A program made the position numbers and the translations under genes. Source: Pseudarthrobacter sp. Fe7 (GTDB lineage: Bacteria; Actinomycetota; Actinomycetes; Actinomycetales; Micrococcaceae). Taken from it: a stretch of 64,000 nt of DNA. Under the pieces are notes generated by a model. That model worked only from the letters and a program-made list of their open reading frames with translations. It was not told the DNA's origin and searched no databases. The stretch spans positions 2,542,001 through 2,606,000 of the forward strand of contig CP099977.1 in assembly GCA_024372495.1 (NCBI GenBank). Reading direction: 5' to 3'. Within the stretch, counting starts at the first letter, position 1. Each line of letters begins with the position of its first letter. Below, piece by piece: positions 48,093 to 58,625 of this stretch.

Positions 48093-49702
48093 TCAGGAGA
48101 GCTCGCTGGCGGAACGCTGGATCTGGTCAAGCCACGCCTGGCGTGCCTCGAGGGCTTCCTGGGCGGCCTTGATCTTGCGCTGATCACCGCTCTTCTCAGC
48201 CTTGGCAAGGTCCTCCTGCAGCCCGGCAATGGCGGACTCAAGCTGGGAAAGCGCGCTGTTGGTGCGTGCCTTGCGCTCCGGGTTGGACCGCTGCCACTGC
48301 TCTTCCTCGGCATGGCGGACGGCGTCTTCCACCTTCCGGAGCCCGGCCTCGATCCGGCCCATGTCCGCCCGGGGGACCTTGCCGGCATCTTCCCAGCGGT
48401 CACGGACGGACTGGAGCGCCTTCTTCGCTGCGGCCAGGTCAGTGATGGGCAGGATGGCTGTGGCCTCAGCCAGCAGCGCTTCCTTCACCGAGAGGTTGGC
48501 GGCGTACTCCTGGTCGATTTCGTCATTGGCGGCCTGGCGTGAGGTGAAGAAGACGTCCTGGGCAGCGCGGAACCGGGCCCACAGTGCGTCGTCGTCCTTC
48601 CGGCTTGCGCGCGGGGACGCCTTCCACTGGTCCATGAGCCGGCGGTATTCGCCGGCGGCGTAGCCCCAGTCGGTGGACGTGGAAAGGGCCTCGGCCTCAG
48701 CGATCAGTTTTTCCTTGGCCGTTTTCGCCGCGGAATTGTTGCTGTCCAGCTGGGAGAAATATGCCCGGCGGTGACGGTCGAACACCGTGCGGGCCGCCCG
48801 GAAGCGCTTCCACAGAGTGTCCTCGTTGCTGCGGCCCAGCCGAACGCCGCTCTTCTGGGCTGCCTTCCAGTTCTCGAAGAGGCTCGTTCATCCGGGCGCT
48901 GGAGGTCTTCCACTGGGTCTGGGCGGGATCCTGGCCTGAAATCTGTTCTGCTTCGGCAACAATGGCTTCACGCGCTGCAAGCTCGGAGGCGCGCACGGCA
49001 TCGTGCTCAGCCTTTTCGGCTTTCTCCAGGCTCGGTGATCTGGCCGGCGAGCTTGTCCAGGCGCGCTTCGGCTGCCCGAAGGTCGCCCACGATGTTCCGT
49101 TCGGCGAGCTGTTCGTGCAGGTGCGCCACGGTTTTCTGCATGTCCGTGCTGGGAGCCTTGGAGCTGACGCGCTGCTCAAGGAGCACGATCTGGGCCACGA
49201 CGTCGTCGTACTTCCGCGCAAAGTAGATCAGCGCCTCGTCACCGCTCACGCCGGGGTACTGGCCCACGGGGTGCTCGCTGCCGTCGATGGTCAGGTAAAC
49301 GTGGCCGTCCCCTTCCACACGGCCCCATTTGGAAGCCTCGGCGACAGACGTGCTGGGTGCAGCGGGCACAGGTGCGGCGGCGGGAGCGGCGGCGGCGGGC
49401 TTGGGACGCGACGCGAAGGCGGCAGGCGAAGGGGCAGACGGCCGCGCACTGGGAGCCGGCGTGGTTGCGGGGGCGGGCGCGGATGCTTCGGAGGCAGGAG
49501 TTGCGGCGGCCTCCTCTGCGTCGTGGCCTTCTGCGTCCTGCGCGGCACCGTCTTCCGCAGTGCCCTCGCCGGAGGCCATGGCTTCAGAATTCATAGGTGC
49601 CTGCTCGGCAGGTGCAGCCGCATCGGTAGCCTCAACGCCGGCCGGAGCCGTCGTGTCGGTTGCGCCTGCTGCTGTTTCGTCGGATTTCTGACTGTCTGTC
49701 AC
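48093..49702 (-). CDS. DUF349 coiled-coil protein; frameshifted twice
   Basis: A ~535-residue soluble protein with repeated DUF349 units (WKASPRASRKDDDALWARFRAAQDVFF and similar), function unknown; the family is rich in Trp-Lys-Ala helices and found in most actinobacteria. The first ~130 residues are an Ala/Pro/Glu-rich disordered region, then KWGRVEGDGHVYLTIDGSEHPVGQYP and a long coiled coil. AGGCT at 49028-49032 (restores QITELEKAEKAEHD) and AGGCT at 48880-48884 (restores ARMNELFENWKAAQKSG) should be AGCT. It is the neighbour of a cyclophilin gene on the same strand. Confidence 0.88.
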
Positions 49703-49767
49703 CGCTAAAAGTCTTTCGCTTGGAGGGAAATACTCACGTACTGCACCGCGGCCTTGCGCCCCGGCTC

Positions 49768-50574
49768 CTACTTCAGAGAAAACGATTCTATCGTGACTGG
49801 TTGTTTTGGCGCGCCGTCCGTGTCGCTGGCACCCGGCGTAATGCCCGCGGCGGCGATGTTGGACACGACATCAAGTCCCGAGGTCACCTTGCCCACCACC
49901 GTGTAGCCGCCTGCGGCGTCTGCCGGGATGGTGGTGTCCTTGTAGACAATGAAGAACTGTGTCCCGTTGCCGTAGGCGTTGTTGCCGGTGCGGGCCACGG
50001 CGATGGTGCCGGCCGGATACACGTTATCGGCCGGGGTGTTCTCCAGCGGGCCCCACGCGTAATTCGGGTCGCCCTGGCCGTCGCCGTTGGGAGAACCGCA
50101 CTGCAGGACGCCGAACTTGTCGGCAGTGGTGAGCCGGTGGCATGTCTTGCCCCCGAAATAGCCTTCGTCACTCAGCGACTTGAAGACGGCGGCCGCCTGT
50201 GGAGCCTTGGTGCCGTCCACCTCCACGCCGAGCGGGCTGCCGTTCAGCACCAGGCGGCCGGCGAACGTCTTGCCTGCGGCGGTATCCGGGGCGGGAATAT
50301 TGGGCCCGTTGGTTGCCGCGGCGGACGGAGTGGGGGAGGCGGACGGTTCCGTCAGCCCTGCCTGGGCAGCGGCGTATTCGGCTTCGGTGGGGTTTCCGGC
50401 AAACGCCGTGAGTTGGAGGACGACGGCGAGCGCCACCGCGGCGGCTCCGGCGCCGGCGGCCACAAGGTTGTCGCGCTTCCGCCGCTTTTCCTGGTCGCGC
50501 CGCAGGTCACGCTTGGCTTCCATCTGCTGGATGCGCCGTTTTGTTTCGCGGGCACTGCGTGAACTGGCCGCCAA
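49768..50574 (-). CDS. Membrane-anchored cyclophilin-type peptidyl-prolyl isomerase
   Basis: A 268-residue isomerase. A basic cytoplasmic N terminus (RRIQQMEAKRDLRRDQEKRRKR) and one membrane helix (LVAAGAGAAAVALAVVLQL) precede a linker and an extracytoplasmic cyclophilin domain. FGGKTCHRLTT, VLQCGSPNGDGQGDP, GTIAVARTGN, GTQFFIVYKD and TVVGKVTSGLDVV are the family boxes; the catalytic-Arg position reads CHRL, as in many bacterial forms. Probably helps fold exported proteins. The gene is intact. Divergent from hisS with an inverted repeat between. Confidence 0.9.
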   Translation of the reverse strand: MAASSRSARETKRRIQQMEAKRDLRRDQEKRRKRDNLVAAGAGAAAVALAVVLQLTAFAGNPTEAEYAAAQAGLTEPSASPTPSAAATNGPNIPAPDTAAGKTFAGRLVLNGSPLGVEVDGTKAPQAAAVFKSLSDEGYFGGKTCHRLTTADKFGVLQCGSPNGDGQGDPNYAWGPLENTPADNVYPAGTIAVARTGNNAYGNGTQFFIVYKDTTIPADAAGGYTVVGKVTSGLDVVSNIAAAGITPGASDTDGAPKQPVTIESFSLK

Positions 50575-50683
50575 GGGTCCTCCTCATCGTCGGGCTGCTG
50601 GTGCCCGGCGGATGGCCGCCGGGGCGCAGGTATCAGGGGCCAGGCTGTGCAGGTCCGCCGCATTAGAGATGCACACGGATGAC

Positions 50684-50714
50684 GCATAAACTGGCTGCCG
50701 CACATAGTTTATGC
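50684..50714. promoter_or_regulatory. Inverted repeat GCATAAACT-N13-AGTTTATGC between cyclophilin and hisS genes
   Basis: Nine-base arms (50684-50692 and 50706-50714) are a perfect inverted repeat with 13 bases between, in the gap separating two divergent genes. It is AT-rich compared with its surroundings. It could be an operator, or an RNA hairpin in the hisS leader; I do not see a T-box or known riboswitch. Confidence 0.4.
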
Positions 50715-50802
50715 ATGGCTGGCTGTGCTGCCGCCGTACGCCGCTTTCGCGGTGTTGCCGCCAGCGCCGCCGCAGCATCCATTCCTAAGGAGAACCTTCC
50801 CC

Positions 50803-52174
50803 ATGGCACGCACCGCCTCCCTGTCCGGATTCCCCGAGTGGCTTCCCGAGGAGCGGCTGGTGGAGCTGCATGTGCTCGATACCCTGCGCAGGGTCTTTGA
50901 ACTGCACGGGTTTGGCTCAATTGAAACCCGCGCGGTGGAGACCGTGGGCCAACTCCTCCGCAAGGGGGAGATCGACAAGGAAGTGTACGGCCTCAGCCGG
51001 CTCCGGGAGGACGAGGGTGACAACCCCGTCAAAAGCGGCAAAGCGGATCCCAACGCCCTTGCCCTGCATTTCGACCTGACGGTGCCGTTCGCGCGTTACG
51101 TCGTGGAAAACGCCGGCTACCTTGCGTTCCCGTTCCGCCGCTACCAGATCCAGAAGGTGTGGCGCGGCGAGCGGCCCCAGGAAGGCCGGGCCCGCGAATT
51201 CACGCAGGCGGACATCGACGTGGTGGGCGACGGCGAACTTCCGTTCCGCTACGACGTGGAGATTGCGCTGGTCATCGCCGAGGCCCTCAGCGCCCTGCCG
51301 ATCCCCGACTTCCGGCTCAGGATCAACAACCGGAAGCTCGCCGAAGGCTTCTACCGGGGCGTTGGCCTCGATGACACCGCTGGCGTGCTGCGCAGCATCG
51401 ACAAGCTCGAAAAGATCGGTCCCGCCAAAGTGGCCGAGCCTGCTGAAGTCCGAGCTGGGCGCTACTGATGACCAGGCCGCCAAGGCCCTGCAGCTTGCAG
51501 GCATCCGAACCGAAGACACTTCTTTCGTCGCGCAGGTCCGCGCCTTGGGCGTCAGCAACGAACTCCTGGATGAAGGCCTGGACGAACTGGAGCAGGTCAT
51601 TGACGCCGCGGTGCAGCGGGCTCCAGGCAAGGTGGTGGCGGATCTCAGCATTGCCCGCGGCCTGGACTACTACACGGGCACCGTGGTGGAAACCGTGCTG
51701 GTGGGCCACGAGCAGCTGGGGTCCATCTGCTCCGGCGGCCGTTACGATGCCCTGGCGTCAAAGGGCAACCGTAAGTTCCCGGGCGTCGGCCTCTCCATCG
51801 GCGTCACCCGCCTGGTGTCCCGGATCCTGAGCCAGGACCTGGCAAAGGCTTCCCGTTCGGTTCCTACGACGGTACTGGTGGCCCTGAACCAGGACGACAG
51901 CTGGGGCGGTGCCCAGGACGTCGCCGCACTGCTGCGCAGCCGGGGGATTCCCACCGAGGTGGCGGCCAAGGCCGAGAAATTCGGCAAGCAGATCAAGTTC
52001 GCGGACCGGCGGGGGATCCCGTTCGTCTGGTTCACCGACGAGGACGGCACCCACCAGGTCAAGGACATCCGTACCGGCGAACAGGTGCTGGCGGCCCCCG
52101 AAACGTGGATGCCGCCGGTGGAGGACCTGACGGTGCAGGTGGAAACAACCGCGCCCGCAGCAGCGTCGGTCTAG
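50803..52174 (+). CDS. hisS: Histidine-tRNA ligase; frameshifted
   Basis: Charges tRNA-His, ~456 residues. The class II core has LSGFPEWLPEERLVELHVLD, motif 2 FPFRRYQIQKVWRGERPQEGRAREFTQAD, the His-specific ARGLDYYTGTVVETVL and motif 3 CSGGRYDALASKG ... GVGLSIGVTRLV, then a C-terminal anticodon domain. ATG 50803 follows AAGGAG. AGCCT at 51437-51441 should be AGCT (restores KVAELLKSELGATDDQ). The 3' end comes within 10 bases of the convergent permease gene. Confidence 0.95.
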
Positions 52175-52183
52175 CCGGGCTTC

Positions 52184-53437
52184 CTACAGCCGCGGCCGGT
52201 GCTTCCGCAAGCGCAGTACCAGCCAGCGCCCGGCCACGCCCGCGGCAAGCACCGCGGCCATGGTCAGGACAGGCGCCGGCGGCAGGGTGAAGGCAAGGAC
52301 CACGCATCCGAGGAAACCCACTGCATTGAGCCAGCGGGGAGCGTAGCCGGGATGGGCGGCGAGGGTATAGGCGGAGGCATTCGCCACTGCGTAATAGACC
52401 AGCACACCGAAGCTTGAGAAGCCCACCACGGTCATCACGTCGGTGGTCAGCAGGAGCAGGATTACGACGACGGCCACGGCGAGTTCCGCGACGAACGGGA
52501 CGGTATGGGTGCCGCCCACCTTGGCGAGCGGTCCCGGAAGGTCCCGTTCCCGTGCCATGGCCAGGGTGGTCCGGCCCACGCCCGTGATGAGCGCGAGGAG
52601 GGCGCCCAGGCACGCGGCGGCAGCACCCGCCTGCACCAGGGTGCGGCCGCGGCCAGTTGCGACGCCAGCACCGCGTCCAGCAGGGGAGTCCTTGACGCGG
52701 CAAGCTGGGTTCCGAGATGGGCCAGCAGGAGGACTGCGAGCAACAGATAGATGGCGAACGCGGCTGCCAGCGCCGCCAGGATGGCGCGAGGGATGGCCCG
52801 GGCCGGGTTCCTGACCTCTTCGCCCAGCGTCGCAATCCGGGCGTACCCGGCAAACGCGAAGAACGTCAGCCCGGCGGCGGGGAGGACCCCTGCCGGACCG
52901 CCGCGCTGCACGCCGGTGGTCCCTGCCACCGGGTGCGGGCCCAGCACCGCGGCGATGGCAACGAACACCAGCGTTGCCAGGACCATGCACAGCAGGATCC
53001 GCGTCAGCAGGGCGGTTCGGGTAATGCCCAACAGGTTGACGCCGGTGAGTGCCACCACCGCGGCCACAGCCACCGGGACCGCGTAATCCCGCGCCACGTA
53101 ACTGCCGAATGTCAGCGCCATGGCCGCGCAGGACGCCGTCTTGCCCGTCACGAAACCCCAGCCGGCGAGGAAGCCAGGCCATTCGCCCAGCCTGCTTCCG
53201 GCCATACACGTAGGTACCGCCGCTGGTCGGGTACCGGGCGGCGAGGGCGGCCGATGCGACGGCGTTGCAGTACGCCACGATTCCCGCGATCAGCACGGAC
53301 AGGACCAGCAGGTTTCCGGCCAGCGCGGCGGCCGGCGCAAAGACCACGAACACCCCTGCGCCCAGCATGGAACCCAGTCCAATCGCGGTGGCATCAAAGG
53401 TCCCCAGGCTGCGCTGCGGCTGCTGCGGTTCGCTCAT
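52184..53437 (-). CDS. APC-superfamily amino acid/polyamine permease; frameshifted twice
   Basis: A ~418-residue membrane transporter with about 11-12 helices. ATG 53437 gives MSEPQQPQRSLGTFDATAIG, then the family entry LGSMLGAGVFVVFAPAAAL and YPTSGGTYVYGRKQ. AGCCT at 53189-53193 should be AGCT (restores YGRKQLGEWPGFLAGWGF), and the run near 52639-52641 lacks one G (restores AAAAPLVQAGAAAACLGALL). The substrate cannot be assigned. Divergent from aspS with a ~97-base gap that should contain both promoters. Confidence 0.87.
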   Translation of the reverse strand: MSEPQQPQRSLGTFDATAIGLGSMLGAGVFVVFAPAAALAGNLLVLSVLIAGIVAYCNAVASAALAARYPTSGGTYVYGRKQAGRMAWLPRRLGFRDGQDGVLRGHGADIRQLRGAGLRGPGGCGRGGGTHRRQPVGHYPNRPADADPAVHGPGNAGVRCHRRGAGPAPGGRDHRRAARRSGRGPPRRRADVLRVCRVRPDCDAGRRGQEPGPGHPSRHPGGAGSRVRHLSVARSPPAGPSRNPACRVKDSPAGRGAGVATGRGRTLVQAGAAAACLGALLALITGVGRTTLAMARERDLPGPLAKVGGTHTVPFVAELAVAVVVILLLLTTDVMTVVGFSSFGVLVYYAVANASAYTLAAHPGYAPRWLNAVGFLGCVVLAFTLPPAPVLTMAAVLAAGVAGRWLVLRLRKHRPRL

Positions 53438-53534
53438 GCGGCGGCAGTCCCTTTCCAGCGGGTAAACTCGGTCGGGATCGTTCCCGCAACGATCATATTG
53501 AAATTCCCACTGTTTTCCCGCAGAAAGGCGTGCT

Positions 53535-55332
53535 GTGCTGCGCACACATGACCTCGGATCCCTTCGCTCCGAGCACATTGGACAAACCGTAACCCTGGCC
53601 GGCTGGGTGGGCCGCCGTCGTGATCACGGTGGTGTGGCATTCGTGGACCTGCGCGATGCTTCCGGCGTGGCGCAGGTGGTGGTCCGCGAGGAAGAAGTGT
53701 TCCATGGACTGCGCAACGAGTACGTCCTGCAGGTCAAGGGCACCGTGTCCAAGCGTCCGGAAGGCAACGAAAATCCTGCGCTGGCCACCGGCGAAATCGA
53801 GGTCATCGCCGAGGACGTCACCATCCTCAACACCTCGGATGCGCTGCCGTTCCAGATCGATGAGCACGTGGAAGTCGGCGAGGAAGCCCGCCTCAAGCAC
53901 CGCTACCTGGACCTGCGCCGTCCGGGCCCCAGCCGCAACCTGCGCCTCCGCTCCGAAGCCAACCGGGTGGCGCGCGAGCCTGCTCCACCAGGAGGGCTTC
54001 GTAGAGATTGAGACGCCCACGCTGACGCGTTCGACGCCGGAAGGCGCCCGTGACTTCCTGGTCCCGGCACGCCTGGCCCCGGGTTCCTGGTACGCCCTTC
54101 CGCAATCCCCGCAGCTTTTCAAGCAGCTGCTGCAGGTGGGCGGCTTTGAGAAGTACTACCAGATCGCCCGCTGCTACCGGGACGAGGACTTCCGCGCGGA
54201 CCGCCAGCCGGAGTTCACGCAACTGGACATCGAGGCCAGCTTCGTGGACCAGGACGACATCATCCGGCTGGGCGAAAACGTCGTCAGGGCGGTATGGCAG
54301 CTCATCGGCGTCGACATCCCCACCCCGATCCAGCGCATCACCTACGCGGACGCCATGGCGCGTTACGGCTCCGACAAGCCGGACCTCCGCTTCGGGCTGG
54401 AACTTACCGAACTCACCGAGTTCTTCAAGGACACCAACTTCGGCGTGTTCAAGGCCCCCTATGTGGGTGCCGTGGTCATGCCCGGCGGTGCCTCGCAGGC
54501 ACGCCGGGCCCTGGACGCCTGGCAGGAATGGGCCAAGCAGCGCGGCGCCAAGGGCCTCGCCTATGTCCTCTACAAGGAGGACGGCGAACTCGCCGGCCCC
54601 GTGGCGAAGAACCTCACCGAGATCGAACGCGCGGGACTTGCCGACGCCGTTGGCGCCAAGCCTGGCGACTGCATCTTCTTCGCCGCAGGTGAGAAGACCC
54701 CATCGCGTGCCCTGCTGGGTGCCGCCCGCGTAGAGATCGGCCACCGCACCGGCCTGATCGATCCCACTGACTGGGCTTTCTGCTGGGTTGTGGACGCGCC
54801 CATGTTCGAACCTGCCGCCGCTGCCGTGGCGTCCGGTGACGTTGCCGTCGGCGGAGGCCAGTGGACTGCGGTGCACCACGCCTTCACCTCGCCCAAGCCG
54901 GAATTCCTTGACACCTTCGACAAGGATCCCGAGTCGGCGCTCTCCTACGCCTACGACATCGTCTGCAACGGCAACGAAATTGGCGGCGGCTCCATCCGTA
55001 TCCACCAGCGCGAAGTGCAGGAGCGCGTCTTCGAACTGATGGGCCTGGACAAGGAAGACGCGCAGACCAAGTTCGGGTTCCTGCTGGAGGGCTTCAAGTA
55101 CGGCGCGCCCCCGCACGGCGGCATTGCGTTCGGCTGGGACCGCGTGGTGTCGCTGCTGGCAGGAGTGGAATCCATCCGCGACGTCATCGCCTTCCCGAAG
55201 TCCGGCGGCGGCCATGACCCGCTGACGGAGGCTCCGGCCCCCATCACGCCGCAGCAGCGCAAGGAAGCCGGTGTCGACTTCAAGCCGGAGGCCCGTAAGC
55301 CGGAAGAGAAGAAGCCGGAAGCAAAGCAGTAG
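53535..55332 (+). CDS. aspS: Aspartate-tRNA ligase; frameshifted
   Basis: Charges tRNA-Asp (the actinobacterial form may also be non-discriminating for Asn), ~599 residues. GTG 53535 follows AAAGG. Domains: OB-fold anticodon binding ([23 protein letters not shown]), class II motif 1, motif 2 [30 protein letters not shown], a large bacterial insert (GAD domain), and motif 3 [20 protein letters not shown] at 53977-53981 should be AGCT (restores [19 protein letters not shown]). A Lys/Glu/Pro tail ends the protein, and a 15-base hairpin follows. Confidence 0.95.
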
Positions 55333-55349
55333 GACACAGCAGGCAGCAC

Positions 55350-55384
55350 CAGGAGGTTCTCCGGTCCGTCCGGGGGACCTCCTG
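55350..55384. terminator. Terminator after aspS
   Basis: Arms 55350-55364 (CAGGAGGTTCTCCGG) and 55370-55384 (CCGGGGGACCTCCTG) pair over 15 bases with two G-U pairs and a five-base loop, right after the aspS stop. It precedes the GNAT gene start by 22 bases. Confidence 0.85.
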
Positions 55385-55406
55385 CCGTTAAGGAAGGAAC
55401 AGGCCA

Positions 55407-56228
55407 GTGACCTCGCCGAACCTTGGCAGTCGTGCACCTCTGGACCGCGAGTCCGCCATGGACGCAGCGTGGCCTGCCTTGGAACGCCATAATGCCGGAG
55501 GATGGACCCTGCGGGCGGCGGAAGGCGTCACCCAGCGGGCCAACTCCATCTGGCCCCATAGGGCACCGGGCAATGACGAACAAGGCAGTGACGGTCTCCC
55601 CGTCCTGCTCCGGACGGCCAGATCCTGGTACCGCAGCCGCCGGCTGCCGGTCATTTTCCAGGTCTTTGACACCCCGGCCGCGGCAGGGCTCCACGATTTT
55701 TTGGACAAAGAGGGTTTTACCCGCCAGTCCGAAACCCTGGTCATGGCCCGCGGCACCACGGCGCCTCCGGTTCCGGCAGGGGTACCAGGGGCGCAGGACA
55801 TCGAACTTTCCAGCGAACCGTCCGCGGATTGGCTGCGGATCTGGTGGGAGGTGGACGGCCGCGGCGGGAACGGTGCGCTGGCCACTGCCCGGAAAATCCT
55901 TGACGGCTGTCCCTCCGTGTATGCCCTGGTGCGGGGCCGCGATGGCAGGGCCGCCGCCGTCGGCCGCCTTGCCCTCCCGGCCTGCAGCGGGCAGGGCGGC
56001 CTGTACTGCATGGCTACCCTTCCGGAAGCGCGCCGCAAGGGCTTCGCCGCCGCCATCCTGCAGGCCCTGCTGCATGCCGGCAACGAGCGCGGCGTGGACG
56101 GCTTCTGGCTTCTGGTCACGGCAGCGAACCACGGTGCGCAGGAGCTGTACGCGAAAGCCGGTTTCCGCGAAGCCGGCCGCTACGTGTACCGGCAGGAACG
56201 CCCGCGGCCGGCGCTGCGCGGCTGCTAG
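55407..56228 (+). CDS. GNAT-family N-acetyltransferase
   Basis: A 273-residue acetyltransferase. GTG 55407 follows AAGGAAGG. The C-terminal half holds the acetyl-CoA fold: VYALVRGRDGRAAAVGRLALPA, LYCMATLPEARRKGFAAAILQALL (R/Q-x-x-G-x-G/A loop) and LLVTAANHGAQELYAKAGFREAGRYVY. The N-terminal ~130 residues look like a degenerate second GNAT domain (FLDKEGFTRQSETLVMARG). The substrate is unknown. The gene is intact and convergent with the acVLRF1-type gene. Confidence 0.88.
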   Translation: MTSPNLGSRAPLDRESAMDAAWPALERHNAGGWTLRAAEGVTQRANSIWPHRAPGNDEQGSDGLPVLLRTARSWYRSRRLPVIFQVFDTPAAAGLHDFLDKEGFTRQSETLVMARGTTAPPVPAGVPGAQDIELSSEPSADWLRIWWEVDGRGGNGALATARKILDGCPSVYALVRGRDGRAAAVGRLALPACSGQGGLYCMATLPEARRKGFAAAILQALLHAGNERGVDGFWLLVTAANHGAQELYAKAGFREAGRYVYRQERPRPALRGC

Positions 56229-56245
56229 GCGGGTACCGGCGAAGG

Positions 56246-56914
56246 CTACTGGGCGGGGTCGGTTACTGTGACCCGGACCGAACACGCATCCGCCGCAGCC
56301 TTCTTTAGGACGGCGGCCCTGGGCTCAACGACGTCGAGGTACGCAAGGCGCGGCAGGCGGGCGTAGCCACGCAGCAATGGTTCCTCGAGGACCAGGTCTG
56401 CCAGGGCCCTGTCGCCACCGGGCACCAGGTACTCAAAGGCCGCTGCGCCGAACACCTCCGCCGCTTGCTGTGCCACAGCCCCAACCAGGGCATCCGCCTG
56501 GTTGGAACGGCGCCGGGCAAACCGCTGCTGGGACTGGCCGCCCGCCGCGGTGCGGGACTGGACGTACCGGGTGCCGGCCTTGGATGCGAGCAGGGTGCCT
56601 TCGCTTGCCACCCCGATGCCATAACCGCCGCGCCGCACGAGCAGCAGTCCCAACCGGCGCGGCTGCGACGCAAGGGCAGCCAGCCGCTCCAGCGGTCCGC
56701 CGCCGCGTCCGGGCCGTCCGTCTGCCGGCCATGGCGGCTGCAGAAGCGCTTCCGCGCCGTCGGCCGCCAAAAGCCGGAGGCCGTCGTCGTCGTCGTGCAG
56801 CCGGAAACCGCCGTGCGAGGTGCCGAATCGCTGCGCCCAGCCGGCCAACCGGGCACCGGACACGAATGCTGTCCGGACGGACGGTGCGGAGCCGGGTGAT
56901 CCTGGGGCGGGCAT
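56246..56914 (-). CDS. acVLRF1-type (Vms1/eRF1-like) peptidyl-tRNA hydrolase candidate
   Basis: A ~222-residue protein I assign to the actinobacterial VLRF1 group, relatives of Vms1/ANKZF1, which release stalled chains from tRNA on ribosomes. The basis is the fold-typical LLLVRRGGYGIGVASEGTLLASKAGTRYVQSRTAAGGQSQQRFARRRSNQAD, where the RTAAGGQSQQRFARRR segment carries the conserved Gln of the catalytic loop (shown here in pieces of under 20 residues: GIGVASEGTLLASKAG and RTAAGGQSQQRFARRR). ATG 56914 follows AAGGAAG. The gene is intact. It stands between translation genes, which fits a quality-control role. Confidence 0.75.
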   Translation of the reverse strand: MPAPGSPGSAPSVRTAFVSGARLAGWAQRFGTSHGGFRLHDDDDGLRLLAADGAEALLQPPWPADGRPGRGGGPLERLAALASQPRRLGLLLVRRGGYGIGVASEGTLLASKAGTRYVQSRTAAGGQSQQRFARRRSNQADALVGAVAQQAAEVFGAAAFEYLVPGGDRALADLVLEEPLLRGYARLPRLAYLDVVEPRAAVLKKAAADACSVRVTVTDPAQ

Positions 56915-56989
56915 AGGGCTTCCTTCGGTACCGAACCCGGCGGAAGGGCCGGGGAAAAGCAGGTAGTGGACTGGAAGTAGCCTATCTAT

Positions 56990-58456
56990 GTGGATGATCT
57001 CTTCGGGAACGGGCCAGACAACGACGACGACGGTCCCGTCGCGGCCGGAAGCGCCGGTCCCCGGGGCCAAGGTCCAGGGCGGCAGGGTTCGCCGCGGAGC
57101 CCGCTAGCTGTGCGCATGCGTCCCCGTACCCTGGACGAGGTGGTGGGCCAGCAGCACCTGCTCGGACAGGGGTCGCCGCTGCGCCGCCTGGCAGCCGGGG
57201 CCGGAGCCGACGCCGCGGGTCCGGCCGGGCCGAGTTCGCTGATCCTGTGGGGTCCGCCGGGTACCGGCAAGACCACGCTGGCCCACGTGATTGCCCGCGG
57301 AACGGGCCGCAAGTTTGTTGAGCTGTCCGCCATCACCGCAGGCGTCAAGGATGTCCGCCGCGTGATGGACGACGCGCTGACGGCCCGGGACCTGTACCGG
57401 ACCACCACGGTCCTGTTCCTGGACGAGATCCACAGGTTCAACAAGGCCCAGCAGGATGCCCTGCTGCCCGGCGTTGAGAACCGCTGGGTGGTCCTGGTCG
57501 CTGCCACCACGGAAAATCCCTCCTTCTCGGTAGTCTCGCCGCTGCTGTCCCGTTCCCTGCTGCTCACGCTGAAGCCCTTGACCGACGCGGATATCGAGGG
57601 GCTCCTGGTGCGCGCCGTGGAGGACCCGCGGGGACTGGGCGGCAAGGTCCAGCTCAGCGACGAGGCGCTGGAACACCTGGTCCGCCTCTCCGGCGGCGAC
57701 GCCCGCAGGGCGCTCACTGCGCTGGAGGCTGCTGCCGGCGTCGCGTTTGGTGACGCTGACGACGTCGAACGTTCCGTGGACGAGGATGGCGCACCTTCGG
57801 CGCGTGCCGCCGAAGAGCCGGTCACCGTGGAATTGCGCCACACCGAGCGCGCCCTGGATGCGGCGGCCGTGCGCTATGACCGCGCCGGCGACCAGCACTA
57901 CGACGTGACCAGTGCATTCATCAAGTCCATCAGGGGTTCGGACGTAGACGCAGCCCTGCACTACCTCGCCCGGATGCTCGAAGCGGGGGAGGACCCGCGG
58001 TTCGTGGCCCGGCGGATCGTCATCTCGGCGGCGGAGGACGTGGGCATGGCGGACCCCACCGCACTTCAGACGGCAGTCGCAGCGGCGCAGGCGGTGCAGC
58101 TCATCGGCATGCCGGAGGGCCGGATCATCCTCGCAGAGGCCGTGGTCCACCTGGCCACCGCGCCAAAGTCGAACGCCGCCTACATTGGCATCAACAAAGC
58201 AATCGCGGATGTCCGGGCGGGCCTCGGCGTCGGAATTCCCGCCCACCTGCGCGATGCGCACTATCCGGGCTCCAAGCAGCTGGGCCACGGCGTTGGCTAC
58301 AAGTACGCCCACGATGCGCCGCACGCAGTTGCCACCCAGCAGTACCCGCCCGATGACCTGGTGGGCCGCGACTATTACCAGCCCACCGGCAACGGTGCTG
58401 AACGGGACATTGCCCAACGGCTGGAGCGCCTGCGGAGGATTGTCCGGGGCACGTGA
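56990..58456 (+). CDS. rarA: Replication-associated recombination protein A (RarA/MgsA)
   Basis: A 488-residue AAA+ ATPase acting at stalled replication forks. Core motifs are [20 protein letters not shown], Walker [16 protein letters not shown], Walker [17 protein letters not shown], sensor [11 protein letters not shown], and [15 protein letters not shown]; the tetramerisation C terminus has [19 protein letters not shown] and [20 protein letters not shown] 56990 is the start. A longer middle insert (~45 acidic residues around [17 protein letters not shown]) separates sensor 2 from the C-terminal domain. The gene is intact and just upstream of rpsD. Confidence 0.95.
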   Translation: MDDLFGNGPDNDDDGPVAAGSAGPRGQGPGRQGSPRSPLAVRMRPRTLDEVVGQQHLLGQGSPLRRLAAGAGADAAGPAGPSSLILWGPPGTGKTTLAHVIARGTGRKFVELSAITAGVKDVRRVMDDALTARDLYRTTTVLFLDEIHRFNKAQQDALLPGVENRWVVLVAATTENPSFSVVSPLLSRSLLLTLKPLTDADIEGLLVRAVEDPRGLGGKVQLSDEALEHLVRLSGGDARRALTALEAAAGVAFGDADDVERSVDEDGAPSARAAEEPVTVELRHTERALDAAAVRYDRAGDQHYDVTSAFIKSIRGSDVDAALHYLARMLEAGEDPRFVARRIVISAAEDVGMADPTALQTAVAAAQAVQLIGMPEGRIILAEAVVHLATAPKSNAAYIGINKAIADVRAGLGVGIPAHLRDAHYPGSKQLGHGVGYKYAHDAPHAVATQQYPPDDLVGRDYYQPTGNGAERDIAQRLERLRRIVRGT

Positions 58457-58625
58457 TGGCGTGGTAAGCTGAATCTTTGTCTGGCAAGGCGCGGACGCAC
58501 AATCTCCCCAATTCAGGTTGGCAAGGTTATGCCCTGCGCCCAGTAGCAAAAGGCAGCGGTTGGCCGATGCTCTCCATCAAGGAGGCCAGTAACACTGACA
58601 CACCGCAGATATTGGAAGGACACAA

